This document shows, piece by piece, positions 51,497 to 64,000 of a stretch of 64,000 nucleotides of DNA; within the stretch, counting starts at the first letter, position 1; the number at the start of each line of letters is the position of its first letter. Source of the DNA: Glandiceps talaboti. Lineage: Eukaryota; Hemichordata; Enteropneusta; Spengelidae. Made by a program: the position numbers and the translations under genes. The notes beneath the pieces are model-generated. The model did no database searches and had not been told where the DNA came from. It saw only the letters and a list, made by a program, of their open reading frames with translations. Location of the stretch: NCBI RefSeq assembly GCF_964340395.1, contig NC_135571.1:6288953-6352952 (forward strand), read 5' to 3'.

Positions 51497-54018
51497 TCAA
51501 TGTTTATTATTCTCTGCTTTAATATATGCAACTACAGCGAATAATGTTGCACAAACAATGTTCGTTACTGCTGCGACGATAAATGAGTAATTATAACTTG
51601 CTGTGACGTCATACAGCCAACCTGAAAGACACAATTAGCCGATAAGAACAACGGAAGACAGTTGACATGAATGAAACAAAACATAGTGTAGAATACATAA
51701 TTAGATATATGTAAATCCTGATCACCTCACATTGTAAATCCATGAAGTTTTCACCTAATTATTCATTCATCATGTGACCTGATTGTAATTCGATTATACA
51801 TATCTAATTATGTATTCGACCAATCGGATTCAATCTAGGGATTTCATACTAATACTGAGTGCTCAATGCTCTGCTCATAGACGTCGGGCCGACGGGTGGA
51901 ATTCAGAAATTGAAAATTATGTTATAGTTATGATCGCTGACATATCGTTATAACGTCAGCCATGCCTCAAGACAACGTGAAGGCTAGGTTGGAATCAAAA
52001 TACAATGCAAACAGGATCGGAGTTCCCGGATATTCCTACCTCCAATCGGCGGACCAACAGTATAACCAATCCCACAGAAGAAAAAAACAAAACCGACTCC
52101 AACTGCGTAATTTTGAGCGCCAACTATTTCTTTGATCGTTACATACAGTACAGGATAGTATACACCCATACAGAGCCCAATGACCGCTGCAGCACAAACT
52201 AGTAGTTCAAAACTGTTCATCCATGGCACACAAAATACAGATACTCCTTCTGTCATCATTACAATAGCCAGAATATATAAAGACGAACAGTAATGTTTGT
52301 CAGTAATGAAACCTTGCAGAATCGAAGATATAAGCGATGCTATCCCAATAATAGGAACAAGGAAAGCAGACTTCATTTTAGGAATGCCTTTATTGACAGC
52401 ATCTGGCATGAGTAAGAATAATATGATACTGAAGCCCATTTCTCCGAGGATAATGGTCGTCATGGTGATAATTAGTAGTCTGTATTTACGGAAAAGCCAA
52501 CAACCGGAGCACACGAGGAACGACTCGAGACAATTATTAGCGTCAGGTCTCTGAAATTGCGTATCTACATCCACCATTGTTGTTTTCTCATCCGGCTCAC
52601 AATTTTGATCTCTCATCTCACATTTATCAGCAACATTAGAAATAGCGGGTCGCATTAACATAGCACAGACACACAGGTTTGCATTTACGGCAGAGCAGAT
52701 CAACAGCGTACCTCTCCATCCATAATAACCAATCATGATTTGGCAAACGGGTGAGTAAATAAAGTATGCGAGTGCAACTCCTACACCTGTCATCCCATTC
52801 ACGAAGGCGAACTGTTTATCAAAATATTGAGCGAGAAGGGCCATACTTGGAATGATGCATAATCCATGACCAACCCCTGCAGATTATAAAATAGTGATAA
52901 AAATAACCAGAATAACATTTCAATGCCAATGGTATAAATGCTTGTCTAGCTAAAGATCTTCGAACTTGTAGATTTCGATTATGAAGAGAGGATATAGTCA
53001 AAATGCACTAGCACAAAGGTCCTAAAACTAAATTAATGTTTGTAAAGATAAATGGCACAACTTGATGAACTGGATAGATGCAAGCATAGACCCTCCATGC
53101 AGGGCCTATGATGCAATTGAAAACATTTAAACATTTTTGATGACCTTACATTCATCAGGAAATTCGTCAGATATGATGCTTATTATAAAATTGGTCTAGT
53201 TAAAAATTATATAATTGCTTTCAAAACGGTCATCGTGTAGAGACTGACAACAATTAATGGGAAGCATTTTCAAATTATATAGACAAACAGACAGACAGAC
53301 AGACACAGACAGACTGACACACACACACACACACATACACGCACGCACACACACACACACACACAGAAACAAACATATAGGCTTGTTTAGAAGGACGCGA
53401 AATAAAAAGTTTTCTGTTTCTTCTGTTAGACTTGAAAAAGATGAAAAAGGCCTACCTGTAATCAAGCTATCAGTGATGTACAGATGTATCGGGCTGGTAG
53501 CAAAGACACACAGTAACAGTCCACACGTCGATATCAGTGATCCTGCAAACACGGTGACTCTTGCACCATATTTATCATATAAAAAACCCGCCATTGGAGC
53601 TGAAGATTAGATTAATAGTATTAACATGGCAATCTTAATTTGTGAGTTTCTTCACAACAAATCAACACCAGACTAATATAATTATGTATATATCTATATT
53701 TTGTCCAAACCATATCACTATATCAGTGTAATGTACAGTGCAAGTGGAAATATCTCATATAGTTTTGTAAAAAAAGGATATTACATATCATCTTAGCTTA
53801 CAAACTAATTGTATGATGGCGACACGAAGTGAGAATATCCATGCTATCGTTGCAGCGTTGGATTGTAAGGAGGTCATTAGAACAACAATGAACACTCCAC
53901 CGGTGGTCGCCATACCAACCGCTATGATTTTTACTACGATGGCACACGCGACAGCAACCCATCCCCATCGACAACCAGTTGAACGACGGTCGTTAGAATC
54001 TGTAGACAGGGAACTCAT
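51497..54018 (-). CDS. SLC16/MCT-like major facilitator transporter, copy A
   Basis: Four coding exons on the minus strand: 53802-54018, 53456-53599, 52040-52876 and 51497-51621. All joins are phase 1 with GT-AG sites, encoding 440 residues. A probable 5' UTR acceptor (AATTTCAG|GAAG) sits four bases before the ATG. Hydrophobic segments fit a 12-TM MFS protein. TM1 has CRWGWVAVACAIVV, a degenerate form of the MCT signature. The conserved ALLAQYFDKQFAFVNGMTG block follows TM4, where family members have YFxKRRxLAxG. A large central loop (about residues 200-240) is followed by the second six-helix half. It should be a plasma-membrane transporter of small carboxylates or similar solutes; the substrate is unknown. 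The last exon diverges from that of copies B and C. Confidence 0.9.
53281..53367. repeat. AGAC/CA microsatellite in copy A intron 2
   Basis: AGAC units run into CA units. The homologous tract in copy B (58650-58795) is longer and more complex. Confidence 0.9.
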
Positions 54019-56729
54019 CTTCCTGAAATTACATAATCGACATGAACATTATTTACTTCTTTTATGCCATTCATGTAGCAAGCTTTATTTACACCAGGAT
54101 ATATCTATAATGTTACAAAACTAGGCAGAAATGGCAGACCCTTGCTCGCGCCAAGTCCCTTACTTCCATTTTCTTGATTAATATTCATAACTTGGGTAAA
54201 TCCCCCATCCTATAATAGGAGATATTGTATACTACATGTGTGTATATGGACTGTTCACAGTTGATGTGAACGTTATTACCAAGCTTATAAGTGTGACACT
54301 TTGTGGAATCTCTTTTGGTTGTCGAATTATTCAGCTAGGTCATATTATGGGTACATATCACAGATTTTAATGACATGACATGGCGCACATTGCGAAGTTC
54401 AACAGAATTCGATTTCACACGAATTACTGTTAATTCTGTGCAATATAAGAATAAACCTGCTTTGCTGTGAATGATCGCAACATGGGTTTAGTGTACATAT
54501 AGTGAAATAGATCCAAAATTGTATCAAATTTGAATCAGCTGATGACGTTAGCATATTCAATTGTCACCCGATGCCCTATGAAAGATTATTATTGGATCAA
54601 TATTTGGGTAAATGCACTCTGAGAGGCCTTCATTAATTACAGAGGGGAGGGGCGGTGTAAAGCAATCCCAGTCTGTTACATAAAATATGACTTCTCCAAA
54701 CGTTTTCTATAAATTTGCCATCCCTCAATTTCCTTTCCCTAAATCATAACCTCCCCCATTCAAATATTTAAAACAGAAACAAACACACAAAACAATGATG
54801 GTAATTCTGTTTAACATGAAAAGAGACAGAATCAACTGTAAGGACTGGATGCCACCGCTACTTGCAGCAGTTTTTAGTGCTCCCACTCCTATTCTAGTTT
54901 ACCCCTCAGACTTTTTCCCCAGTTCCTAGTGCCCCCCTAGCTTTTAGTGACCCTATCTCTATCTGTGATTTGTTACTTACTCACTCATATGGGACGCTAG
55001 GAACTAAGGGTCACTAAAAAACTAGTTCAAATCCTATCTCCGAGTGACCCCTGCCACTAAGTATAGGGGGACACATTTTTCTATCACACTACCAAAATAT
55101 TGAATTTACAGGCGTTGGGTTTTTTCAGCCTTTGATCATGTGAGACCAACTCTCTCCTCACACCAAAAACAGCAATTGAACCACAGTATTAATATGTTGT
55201 CAACAGCGATATGACTGATATGTTCTTATGTAATAATTACTTTACAGTTGCAGCAGTTGCATGTGGCGGCAGTGACAAGCAAGTCACGAACTACACCTCT
55301 CTAAGTATACTGTAAATCTTCACATCACTTTGTATATGTCTTAATAGTGAGACACGTTTTAAGATAGATATATGTATATGGACATCCATATAGTCCTTAC
55401 CTGTATATACAATCTGGAGTATACTATTCCATAACATGAAGTTCATTCAATCAACCACAGTCCCTCTATCACTGTGAATCAATATATGCATTTCTAATCT
55501 CTCAAGGACTGACTCTGGTAAAGCATAGATTCTTCGGTTATATCGTCTGACGTTTGGATTAACACCAACCTACATCATTACCATAACAATAATGATCGTT
55601 TTAAAACATATCTGATCGGACAAAGGTCACCACGAAGGGGGGGGGGGGGGGGCAGTTCGGAGTATTGTCATGATTATGGCCGAGTTCAGGATAAACATAT
55701 AGTGCCTTCCGTTAGCTGAAATGTCCACGTAGCTGGCGCTGTAACTGTCCTATCCTAGCAGATGGGAAGGAAGGCATGTAATTAAATTATTGATCAATTG
55801 ACTGATTGATTTTTGTGGTTATATAAGACTTTTTTCCTTCTTTCCCTGGCTACTTTTCTCTCTTTCAGCTGTATATAATTCTCTCTTTATTGACTACATA
55901 AAAACATCTTGTCCATTCTTCTCCTCGTATCTAAATTAAAAGACCCTAATCTTATGCTTATCAAGGTATCAGTTACAGGAACAATTTGCTTATCTCTTAT
56001 CTTCTTGGGGGATTACCACACCAAACAAACACTCTTTTATGAACAAACTACTACTATCGGATCCATTGAAATGTTTACTGACTAAACTTAGTATAGTTGT
56101 TACTATGACAATGTAGAAATAATAAACAAAAGAAACGATGAAGAGTACATATCTTTGTCACAGTGACTATATAGACTAGACATTTAAATGCAGTCACAGT
56201 GAGGGACCAATTTTGTGTTATTTGTATTGTATTTATCTCAATGAGGAGTATCACTCAAGGAAACAAATGTATTATTTTTTTTATAAACTTTGAGATCTGG
56301 AGAGTCATGTCGTGATTTCACTTCACATACATTTCAATTGATTCACATGAAATACCAAATTGAAACTCCTTTTTACATCTATCTGCCAGTGATACACGTT
56401 GGTCTTGACAGACTTGAATATTTATTAGATGCACACTGAATATTCACGATTATATATCTGAAGGGAAACCAGTGGTTAAGAATTTTGGTCATAATCCCCT
56501 ATTTTCTACTCACCCCCCCCCCCCCCCGTACATTCTCCTCGCCCCTTTAAAACAATATACTTTCAGATGTTGTGTCTCTCCAGCGCGGGTTTACATTTCC
56601 ATGCGTACATTAGTGGGTCAACTTGAAGCAGGTACAGGTTGTGTACAGCGCCACCAACAACAATACTCACTTTACAGTCCGCTGTTTAATAATGCTACAT
56701 ATATTACATTTGTTTCGCTATGAATAGTT
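54019..56729. other. Duplicated spacer between transporter copies A and B
   Basis: It matches 59417-62282 nearly end to end, so it is part of a duplicated unit of about 5.4-5.6 kb. It includes a foldback-like segment at 54870-55075 (AGTTCCTAGTGCCCCCCTAG pairs with CGCTAGGAACTAAGGGTCAC). It also has a poly-G at 55638-55652 and a poly-C at 56512-56527. No gene other than the transporters is recognised. Confidence 0.7.
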
Positions 56730-58659
56730 TCATGTTGAATTCTCTGTATGTTTATTATTTCTCTGTTTTAGTGCAACTATAACAAATAATATTGCACAAA
56801 GAATGTTCAGTATTGCTGCAAAGATAAACGAATAGTCGTAACTTCCAGTGACGTCATACAGCCAACCTGAAAGACAAAATTGAACGATAGTTACAATGAA
56901 TGCTAGTTGACTTGAAACAAAATGTCTGCTCAATAAAAAAAATCAGACTAAAATTTTGAATTATACCCTGCTCATTCTACGTCACAATTATGTGTGTCAA
57001 CATCATTCGTTCCACAATATCGAAGTATAATGTGAAATGATAAAATTATAAAAACCATCTTATACCGCGAATTACACATGTGCAAATACTTTTTATTCTA
57101 TACACAGATGTACATAATATTGTTCAATTATTAAGCCAGAATTTAATAGTTCCTGAAGGGATTTGTCACTCATCGGCTTGGACTCGTTGTGACAAGGCCC
57201 CTTAAGTCAACCATACTTTTTGGGTGAACTAAGAGAAATATGTCATGGTATCAATGATTTAAACTAATCAGTATCCTTGATATCACAGGTTTAGTCTCTT
57301 TTTTATTTCAATATAATATAATTGGTTTTTATTTCTTTGTTACTTCAGTGGTAACGGCCATAATTGGAATAAAAACACAATTGCACTAAGAAATTACTGG
57401 TATTCCTACCTCCAACAGGTGGACCAATAGTATAACCAATCCCACAGAAGAAAAAAGCAAAACCGACTCCAACAGCGTAATTTTGAGCGCCAACTATTTC
57501 CTTGATCGTTACATACAGTACAGGATAGTATACACCCATACAGAGCCCAATGACCGCTGCAGCACAAACTAGTAGTTCAAAACTGTTCATCCATGGCACA
57601 CAAAATACAGATACTCCTTCTGTCATCATTACAATAGCCAGAATATATAAAGACGAACAGTAATGATTGTCAGTAATGAAACCTTGCAGAATCGAAGATA
57701 TAAGCGATGCTATCCCAATAATAGGAACAAGGAAAGCAGACTTCATTTTAGGAATGCCTTTATTGACAGCATCTGGCATGAGTAAGAATAACATGATACT
57801 GTAGCCCATTTCACCGAGGATAATGGTCGTCATGGTGATAAATAGTAGTTTGTATTTACGGAAAAGCCAACAACCGGAGCACAGGAGGAACGACTCAAGA
57901 CAATTGTTAGCGTCAGGTCTCTGAAATTGCGTATCTACATCCACCATTGTTGTTTTCTCATCCGGCTCACAATTTTGATCTCTCATTTCACATTTATCAT
58001 CAAGATTAGAAATAGCGGGTCGCATTAACATAGCACAGACACACAGGTTTGCATTTACGGCAGAGCAGATCAACAGCGTACCTCTCCATCCATAATAACC
58101 AATCATGATTTGGCAAACGGGTGAGTAAATAAAGTATGCGAGTGCAGCTCCTACACCAGTCATCCCATTCACGAAGGCGAACCGTTTATCAAAATATTGA
58201 GCGAGAAGGGCCATACTTGGAATGATGCATAATCCATGACCAACCCCTGCAGATTATAAAATAGTGATAAAATTAACCAAAATAACATTTCATTGGTGTA
58301 AATGCTTGTCTAGCTAAAGATCTTCGAACTGTTAGATTTCGATTATGAAGAAAGGATATAGTCAAAATGCACCAGCACATAGGTCCTAAATCTAAATTAA
58401 TGTTTGTGAAGATAAATGGCACAACTTGATGAACTGGATAGATGCAAGCATAGACCCTCCATGCAGGGCCTATGATGCAATTGAAAACATTTAAACGTTT
58501 TTGATGACCTTACATTCATCAAGAAATTTGGGAGATGTGATGCTTATTATAAAATTGGTCTAGTTAAAAATTATATAATCCCATTCAAAACGGACATCGT
58601 GTAGAGACTGACAACAATTAATGGGAAGCAGTTTCAAATTGTATAGACAGACCGTCAGA

Positions 58660-58704
<45 letters not shown>

Positions 58705-58720
58705 GAAGGTAGGCAGACTG

Positions 58721-58756
<36 letters not shown>

Positions 58757-59416
58757 ATATAGGAAGGCAGGCAGACAGACAGACAGACAGACAGGCAGAA
58801 GCTTGTTTAGAAGGACGCGAAATAAAAACAGTTTTCTGTTTCTTCTGTTAGACTTGAAAAAGATGAAAAAGGCCTACCTGTAATCAAGCTATCAGTGATG
58901 TACAGATGTATCGGGCTGGTAGCAAAGACACACAGTAACAGTCCACACGTTGATATCAGTGATCCTGCAAACACGGTGACTCTTGCACCATATTTGTCAT
59001 ATAAATGACCCGCCATTGGAGCTAAAAAAGAAGATGCAAAGCATTACAGGGGAACGAAACTCCAGACATTATTGTAAATAGTCGTTGGTGTGTGTGTGAT
59101 ATTCTACAGTACAAGTGGAAATAGCTCACAAATAAAGTTTTTTTGAAAAAACAAAGAATATTACATATCATACAAATGTTACATATCATCTTCACTTACA
59201 AACTAATTGTGTGATGGCGACACGAAGTGAGAATATCCATGCTATCGTTGCAGCGTTGGATTGTAAGGAGGTCATTAGAACAACAATGAATACTCCACCG
59301 GTGGTCGCCATACCAATCGCTATGATTCGTACTACGATGGCACACGCGACAGCAATCCATCCCCATCGACAAACAGTTGAACGACGGTCGTTAGAATCTG
59401 TAGACAGGGAACTCAT
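56730..59416 (-). CDS. SLC16/MCT-like major facilitator transporter, copy B
   Basis: Four coding exons: 59200-59416, 58878-59021, 57410-58246 and 56730-56866. They have the same phases and splice logic as copy A (AGTTT|GTAAGT, TTTTAG|CTCCAAT, ACAG|GTAGGC, TGCAG|GGGTT, GGAG|GTAGG and TTTCAG|GTTGG). The product is 444 residues. Exons 1-3 are almost identical in protein to copy A, with YFDKRFAFVNG, the more canonical form. Exon 4 is clearly different, ending QRNNKHTENST, and matches copy C. An MFS membrane transporter with unknown substrate is predicted. The TM8 segment GIASLISSILQGFITD lacks the Asp/Arg pair important in MCT1. Confidence 0.9.
58650..58795. repeat. (CA)n / AGAC compound microsatellite in copy B intron 2
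   Basis: Two CA blocks are separated by TATATATATGAAGG-like and AGGCAGAC-like sequence. Confidence 0.9.
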
Positions 59417-61209
59417 CTTCCTGAAATTACATAATTGACATGAACATTAGATGAAATAAAGAAAAGTGTGTTTATTTAGGGTTTAATAATCCTCGTAATC
59501 TAGTTTCAACCTTTCAGTAAAATCGTGGTAATTTACTTCTTGTATGCCATTCATGTAGCAAGCTTTATTTACACCAGGATATATCTATAATGTTACAAAA
59601 CTAGGCAGAAATGGCAGACCCTTGCTCGCGCCAAGTCCCTTACTTCCATTTTCTTGATTAATATTCATAACTTCGGTAAATCCCCCAACCTATAATAGGA
59701 TATATTGTATACTACATGTGTGTATATGGACTATTCACAGTTGATGTGGACGCTATTACCAAGCTTATAAGTGTGACACTTTGTGGAATCTCTTTTGGTT
59801 GTCGAAATGTGCAGCTAGGTCATGTCATGGGTATATATCACAGATTTTAATGACATGACATGGCGCACATTGCGAAGTTCAACAGAATTCGATTTCACAC
59901 GAATTACTGTTAATTCTGTGCAATATCAGAATAAACCTGCTTTGCTGTGAATGATTGCAACATGGGTTTAGTGTACATATAGTGAAATAGATCCAAAATT
60001 GTATCAAATGTGAATCACCTGATGACGTTAGCATATTCAATTTTCACCCGATGCCCTATGAAAGATTATTATTGGATCAATATTTGGGTAAATGCACTCT
60101 GAGAGGCCTTCATTAATTACCGAGGGGAGGGGCGGTGTAAAGCAAGCCAAGTCTGTTACATAAAATATGACTTCTCCAAACGTTTTCTATAAATTGGCCA
60201 TCCTTCAATTTCCTTTCCCTAAATCGACCTCCCCCATTCAAATATTTAAAACAGAAACAAACACACAAAACAATGATGGTAATTCTGTTTAACATGAAAA
60301 GAGACAGAATCAACTGTAAGGACTGGATGCCACCGCTAGTGCCCCCCTAGCTTTTAGTGACCCTATCTCTATCTGTGATTTGTTACTTACTCACTCATAT
60401 GGGACGCTAGGAACTAAGGGTCACTAAAAAACTAGTTCAAATCCTATCTCCGAGTGACCCCTGCCACTAAGTATAGGGGGACACTTTTTTCTATCACACT
60501 ACCACAATATTGAATTTACAGGCGTTGGGTTTTTTCAGCCTTTGATCATGTGAGACCAACTCCCTCCTCACACCAAAAACAGCAATTGAACCACAGTATT
60601 AATATGTTGTCAACAGCGATATGACTGATATGTTCTTATATAATTACTTTACAATTGCAGCAGTTGCATGTGGCGGCAGTGCCAAAGTGACAAAGCAAGT
60701 CACGAACTACACCTCTCTAAGTATACTGTAAATCTACACATCACTTTGTATATGTCTTAATAGTGAGACACGTTTTAAGATAGATATATGTATATGGACA
60801 TCCATATAGTCCTTACCTGTATATACAATCTGGAGTATACTATTCCATAACATGAAGTTCATTCAATCAACCACAGTCCCTCTATCACTGTGAATCAATA
60901 TATGTATTTCTAATCTCTCAAGGACTGACTCTGGTAAAGCATAGATTCTTCGGTTATATCGTCTGACGTTTGGATTAACACCAACCTACATCATTACCAT
61001 AACAATAATGATCGTTTTAAAACATATCTGATCGGACAAAGGTCACCACGAGGGGGTGGGGGACAGTTCGGAGTATTGTCATGATTATGGCCGAGTTCAG
61101 GATAAACATATAGTGCCTTCCGTTAGCTGAAATGTCCACGTAGCTGGCGCTGTAACTGTCCTATCCTAGCAGATGGGAAAGCAGGCATGTAATTAAATTA
61201 TTGATCAAT

Positions 61210-61278
<69 letters not shown>

Positions 61279-62282
61279 GACTGATCGATTCAATGAGTAA
61301 TTTTTGTGGTTAAATATAACTTATATTTTGTGATATTGTGATATTGATCAATTGACTGATTGATTTTTGTGGTTATATAAGACTTTTTTCCTTCTTTCCC
61401 TGGCTACTTTTCTCTCTTTCAGCTGTATATAATTCTCTCTTTATTGACTACATAAAAACATCTTGTCCATTCTTCTCCTCGTATCTAAATTAAAAGACCC
61501 TAATCTTATGCTTATCAAGGTATCAGTTACAGGAACAATTTGCTTATCTCTTATCTTCTTGGTGGATTACCACACCAAACAAACACTCTTTTATGAACAA
61601 ACTACTACTATCGGATCCATTGAAATGTTTACTGACTAAACTTAGTATAGTTGTTACTATGACAATGTAGAAATAATAAACAAAAGAAACGATGTACATA
61701 TCTTTGTCACAGTGACTATATAGACTAGACATTTAAATGCAGTCACAGTGAGGGACCAATTTTGTGTTATTTGTATTGTATTTATCTCAATGAGGAGTAT
61801 CACTCAAGGAAACAAATGTATTTTTTTTTATAATCTTTGAGATCTGGAGAGTCATGTCGTGATTTCACTTCACATACATTTCAATTGATTCACATGAAAT
61901 ACCAAATTGAAACTCCTTTTTACATCTATCTGCCAGTGATACACGATGCCACATTGGTCTTGACAGACTTGAATATTTATTTGATGCACACTGAATATTC
62001 ACGATTATATATCTGAAGGGAAACCAGTGGTTAAGACTTTTGGTCATAATCCCCTATTTTCTACTCAACCCCCCCCCCCCGTACATTCTCCTCGCCCCTT
62101 TAAAATAATATACTTTCAGATGTTGTCTCTCTCCAGCGCGGGTTTACATTTCCATGCGTACATTAGTGGGTCAACTTGAAGCAGGTACAGGTTGTGTACA
62201 GCGCCACCAACAACAATACTCACTTTACAGTCCGCTGTTTAATAATGCTACATATATTACATTTGTTTCGCTATGAATAGTT
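59417..62282. other. Duplicated spacer between transporter copies B and C
   Basis: Homologous to 54019-56729. Relative to that spacer it lacks 68 bp (junction near 60339), has a shorter G-rich tract near 61051 and gains a TTGA repeat at about 61201-61276 plus adjoining duplicated sequence. No gene is recognised. Confidence 0.7.
61201..61276. repeat. (TTGA)n microsatellite
   Basis: About 18 TTGA units, absent at the corresponding place (near 55790) in the other spacer, where only a seed of GATCAATTGACTGATTGA exists. Confidence 0.95.
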
Positions 62283-63792
62283 TCATGTTGAATTCTCTGT
62301 ATGTTTATTATTTCTCTGTTTTAGTGCAACTATAACAAATAATATTGCACAAAGAATGTTCAGTATTGCTGCAAAGGTAAACGAATAGTCGTAACTTCCA
62401 GTGACGTCATACAGCCAACCTGAAAGACAAAATTGAACGATACTTACAATGGATGCTAGTTGACTTGAAACAAAATGTCTGCTCAATAAAAAAAATCACA
62501 CTAAAATTTTGAATTATACCCTGCTCATTCTACGTCACAATTATGTGTGTCAACATCATTCGTTCCACAATATCGAAGTATAACGCAAAACGATTAAATT
62601 TAAAACCATCTTATACCACGAATTACACATGTGCAAATACTTTTTATTCTATACACAGATGTACATAATATTGTTCAATTATTAAGCCAGAATTTAATAG
62701 TTCCTGAAGGGATTTGTCACTCATCGGCTTGGACTCGTTGTGACAAGGCCCCTTAAGTCAATCATACTTTTTGGCTGAACTGAGAGAAATATGTCTTGGT
62801 ATCAATGATTTAAACTAATCAGTGTCCTTGATATCACAGGTTTAATCTCTTTTTCATTTCAATATAATATAATTGTTATTTTTCGTTACTTCAGTAGCAA
62901 CGGCCATGGTTGGAATTAAAACACAATTGCAATAAGAAATCACTGGTATTCTTACCTCCAACAGGTGGACCAATAGTATAACCAATCCCACAGAAGAAAA
63001 AAGCAAAACCGACTCCAACTGCGTAATTTTGAGCGCCAACTATTTCCTTGATCGTTACATACAGTACAGGATAGTATACACCCATACAGAGCCCAATGAC
63101 CGCTGCAGCACATACTAGTAGTTCAAAACTGTTCATCCATGGCACACAAAATACAGATACTCCTTTTGTCATCATTACAATAGCCAGAATATATAAAGAC
63201 GAACAGTAATGTTTGTCAGTAATGAAACCTTGCAGAATCGAAGATATAAGCGATGCTATCCCCATAATAGGAACAAGGAAAGCAGACTTCATTTTAGGAA
63301 TGCCTTTATTGACAGCATCTGGTATGAGTAAGAATAATATGATACTGAAGCCCATTTCACCGAAGATAATGGTCGTCATGGTGATAATTAGTAGTCTGTA
63401 TTTACGTAAAAGCCAACAACCGGAGCACAGGAGGAACGACTCAAGACAATTGTTAGCGTCAGGTCTCTGAAATTGCGTATCTACATCCACCATTGTTGTT
63501 TTCTCATCCGGCTCACAATTTTGATCTCTCATCTCGCATTTATCAGCAACATTAGAAATAGCGGGTCGCATTAACATAGCACAGACACACAGGTTTGCAT
63601 TTACGGCAGAGCAGATCAACAGCGTACCTCTCCATCCATAATAACCAATCATGATTTGGCAAACGGGTGAGTAAATAAAGTATGCGAGTGCAACTCCTAC
63701 ACCAGTCATCCCATTCACGAAGGCGAACCGTTTATCAAAATATTGAGCGAGAAGGGCCATACTTGGAATGATGCATAATCCATGACCAACCC
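62283..63792 (-). CDS. SLC16/MCT-like transporter, copy C (5' end outside the window)
   Basis: Two exons are in the window: 62956-63792 (279 codons, phase 1 at both ends) and 62283-62419 (ending TENST, then stop). They are nearly identical to copy B in protein and noncoding flank. By comparison with A and B, exons 1 and 2 should lie beyond 64000, since 63793-64000 matches intron 2 of the other copies. Differences from B are single residues, for example IPDAV for MPDAV. The exons are intact, so the gene is probably functional; the truncation is only the window edge. Confidence 0.88.
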
Positions 63793-64000
63793 CTGCAGAT
63801 TATAAAATAGTGATAAAATTAACCAAAATAACATTTCAATACAATAGTATAAATGCTTGTCTAGCTAAAGATCTTCGAACTGGTAGATTTCGATTATGAA
63901 GAGAGGATATAGTCAAAATACACTAGCACTAGGTCCTAAAACTAAATTAATGTTTGTGAAGATAAATGGCACAACTTGATGAACTGGATAGATTCAAGCA

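Noticed and set aside
53257-54124. Plus-strand frames over transporter exons (also 52297-52554, 59211-59438 and 63213-63470)
   Set aside because: Antisense shadows; the minus strand carries spliced exons with consistent phases and membrane segments.

Overview
The window is animal nuclear DNA. It is AT-rich and gene-sparse, has spliced genes with GT-AG introns, and is dense in microsatellites (TA, TC, GT, TCTG, TACA, TTGA), poly-G/poly-C tracts, SINEs and foldback MITEs. The gene set is a mGluR-type class C receptor, tandem cytosolic sulfotransferases, a secreted PAN/EGF/TSP1/fibrinogen protein, a Golgi carbohydrate 6-O-sulfotransferase and tandem SLC16-like transporters. This fits a marine invertebrate, perhaps a hemichordate or another non-vertebrate deuterostome. 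The species cannot be fixed from sequence alone.

Layout, left to right. 1-5.9 kb is mostly repeats. 5.9-8.9 kb holds a complete three-exon ZNF593 (Bud20) ribosome-biogenesis gene on the minus strand. 10.9-14.2 kb holds a two-exon class C GPCR on the plus strand. 16.0-16.4 kb is an unusual alternating 43/40-bp tandem array whose every unit carries a palindrome. 18.1-24.2 kb is a minus-strand array of three intact single-exon cytosolic sulfotransferases plus a decayed fourth fragment. 27.9-41.2 kb holds a five-exon secreted protein with signal peptide, PAN, EGF, TSP1 and fibrinogen C-terminal domains; its first intron is 9.5 kb. 45.0-46.2 kb holds a single-exon type II Golgi carbohydrate sulfotransferase on the minus strand. 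51.5-64.0 kb holds three head-to-tail copies of a four-exon SLC16/MCT-like transporter on the minus strand, the last running off the window.

The genes are unrelated except within the two tandem arrays, and nothing suggests an operon-like unit. Both arrays are segmental duplications that carry flanking DNA with them. Much of the noncoding sequence is repeats: at least four families of short inverted-repeat elements, two tRNA-derived SINEs, and other dispersed repeats recur across the window. I found no CRISPR array, rRNA, canonical tRNA gene or intact autonomous transposon. The exon models are hand-built from splice signals, reading phase and family conservation. Transcript ends and UTRs are not resolved.
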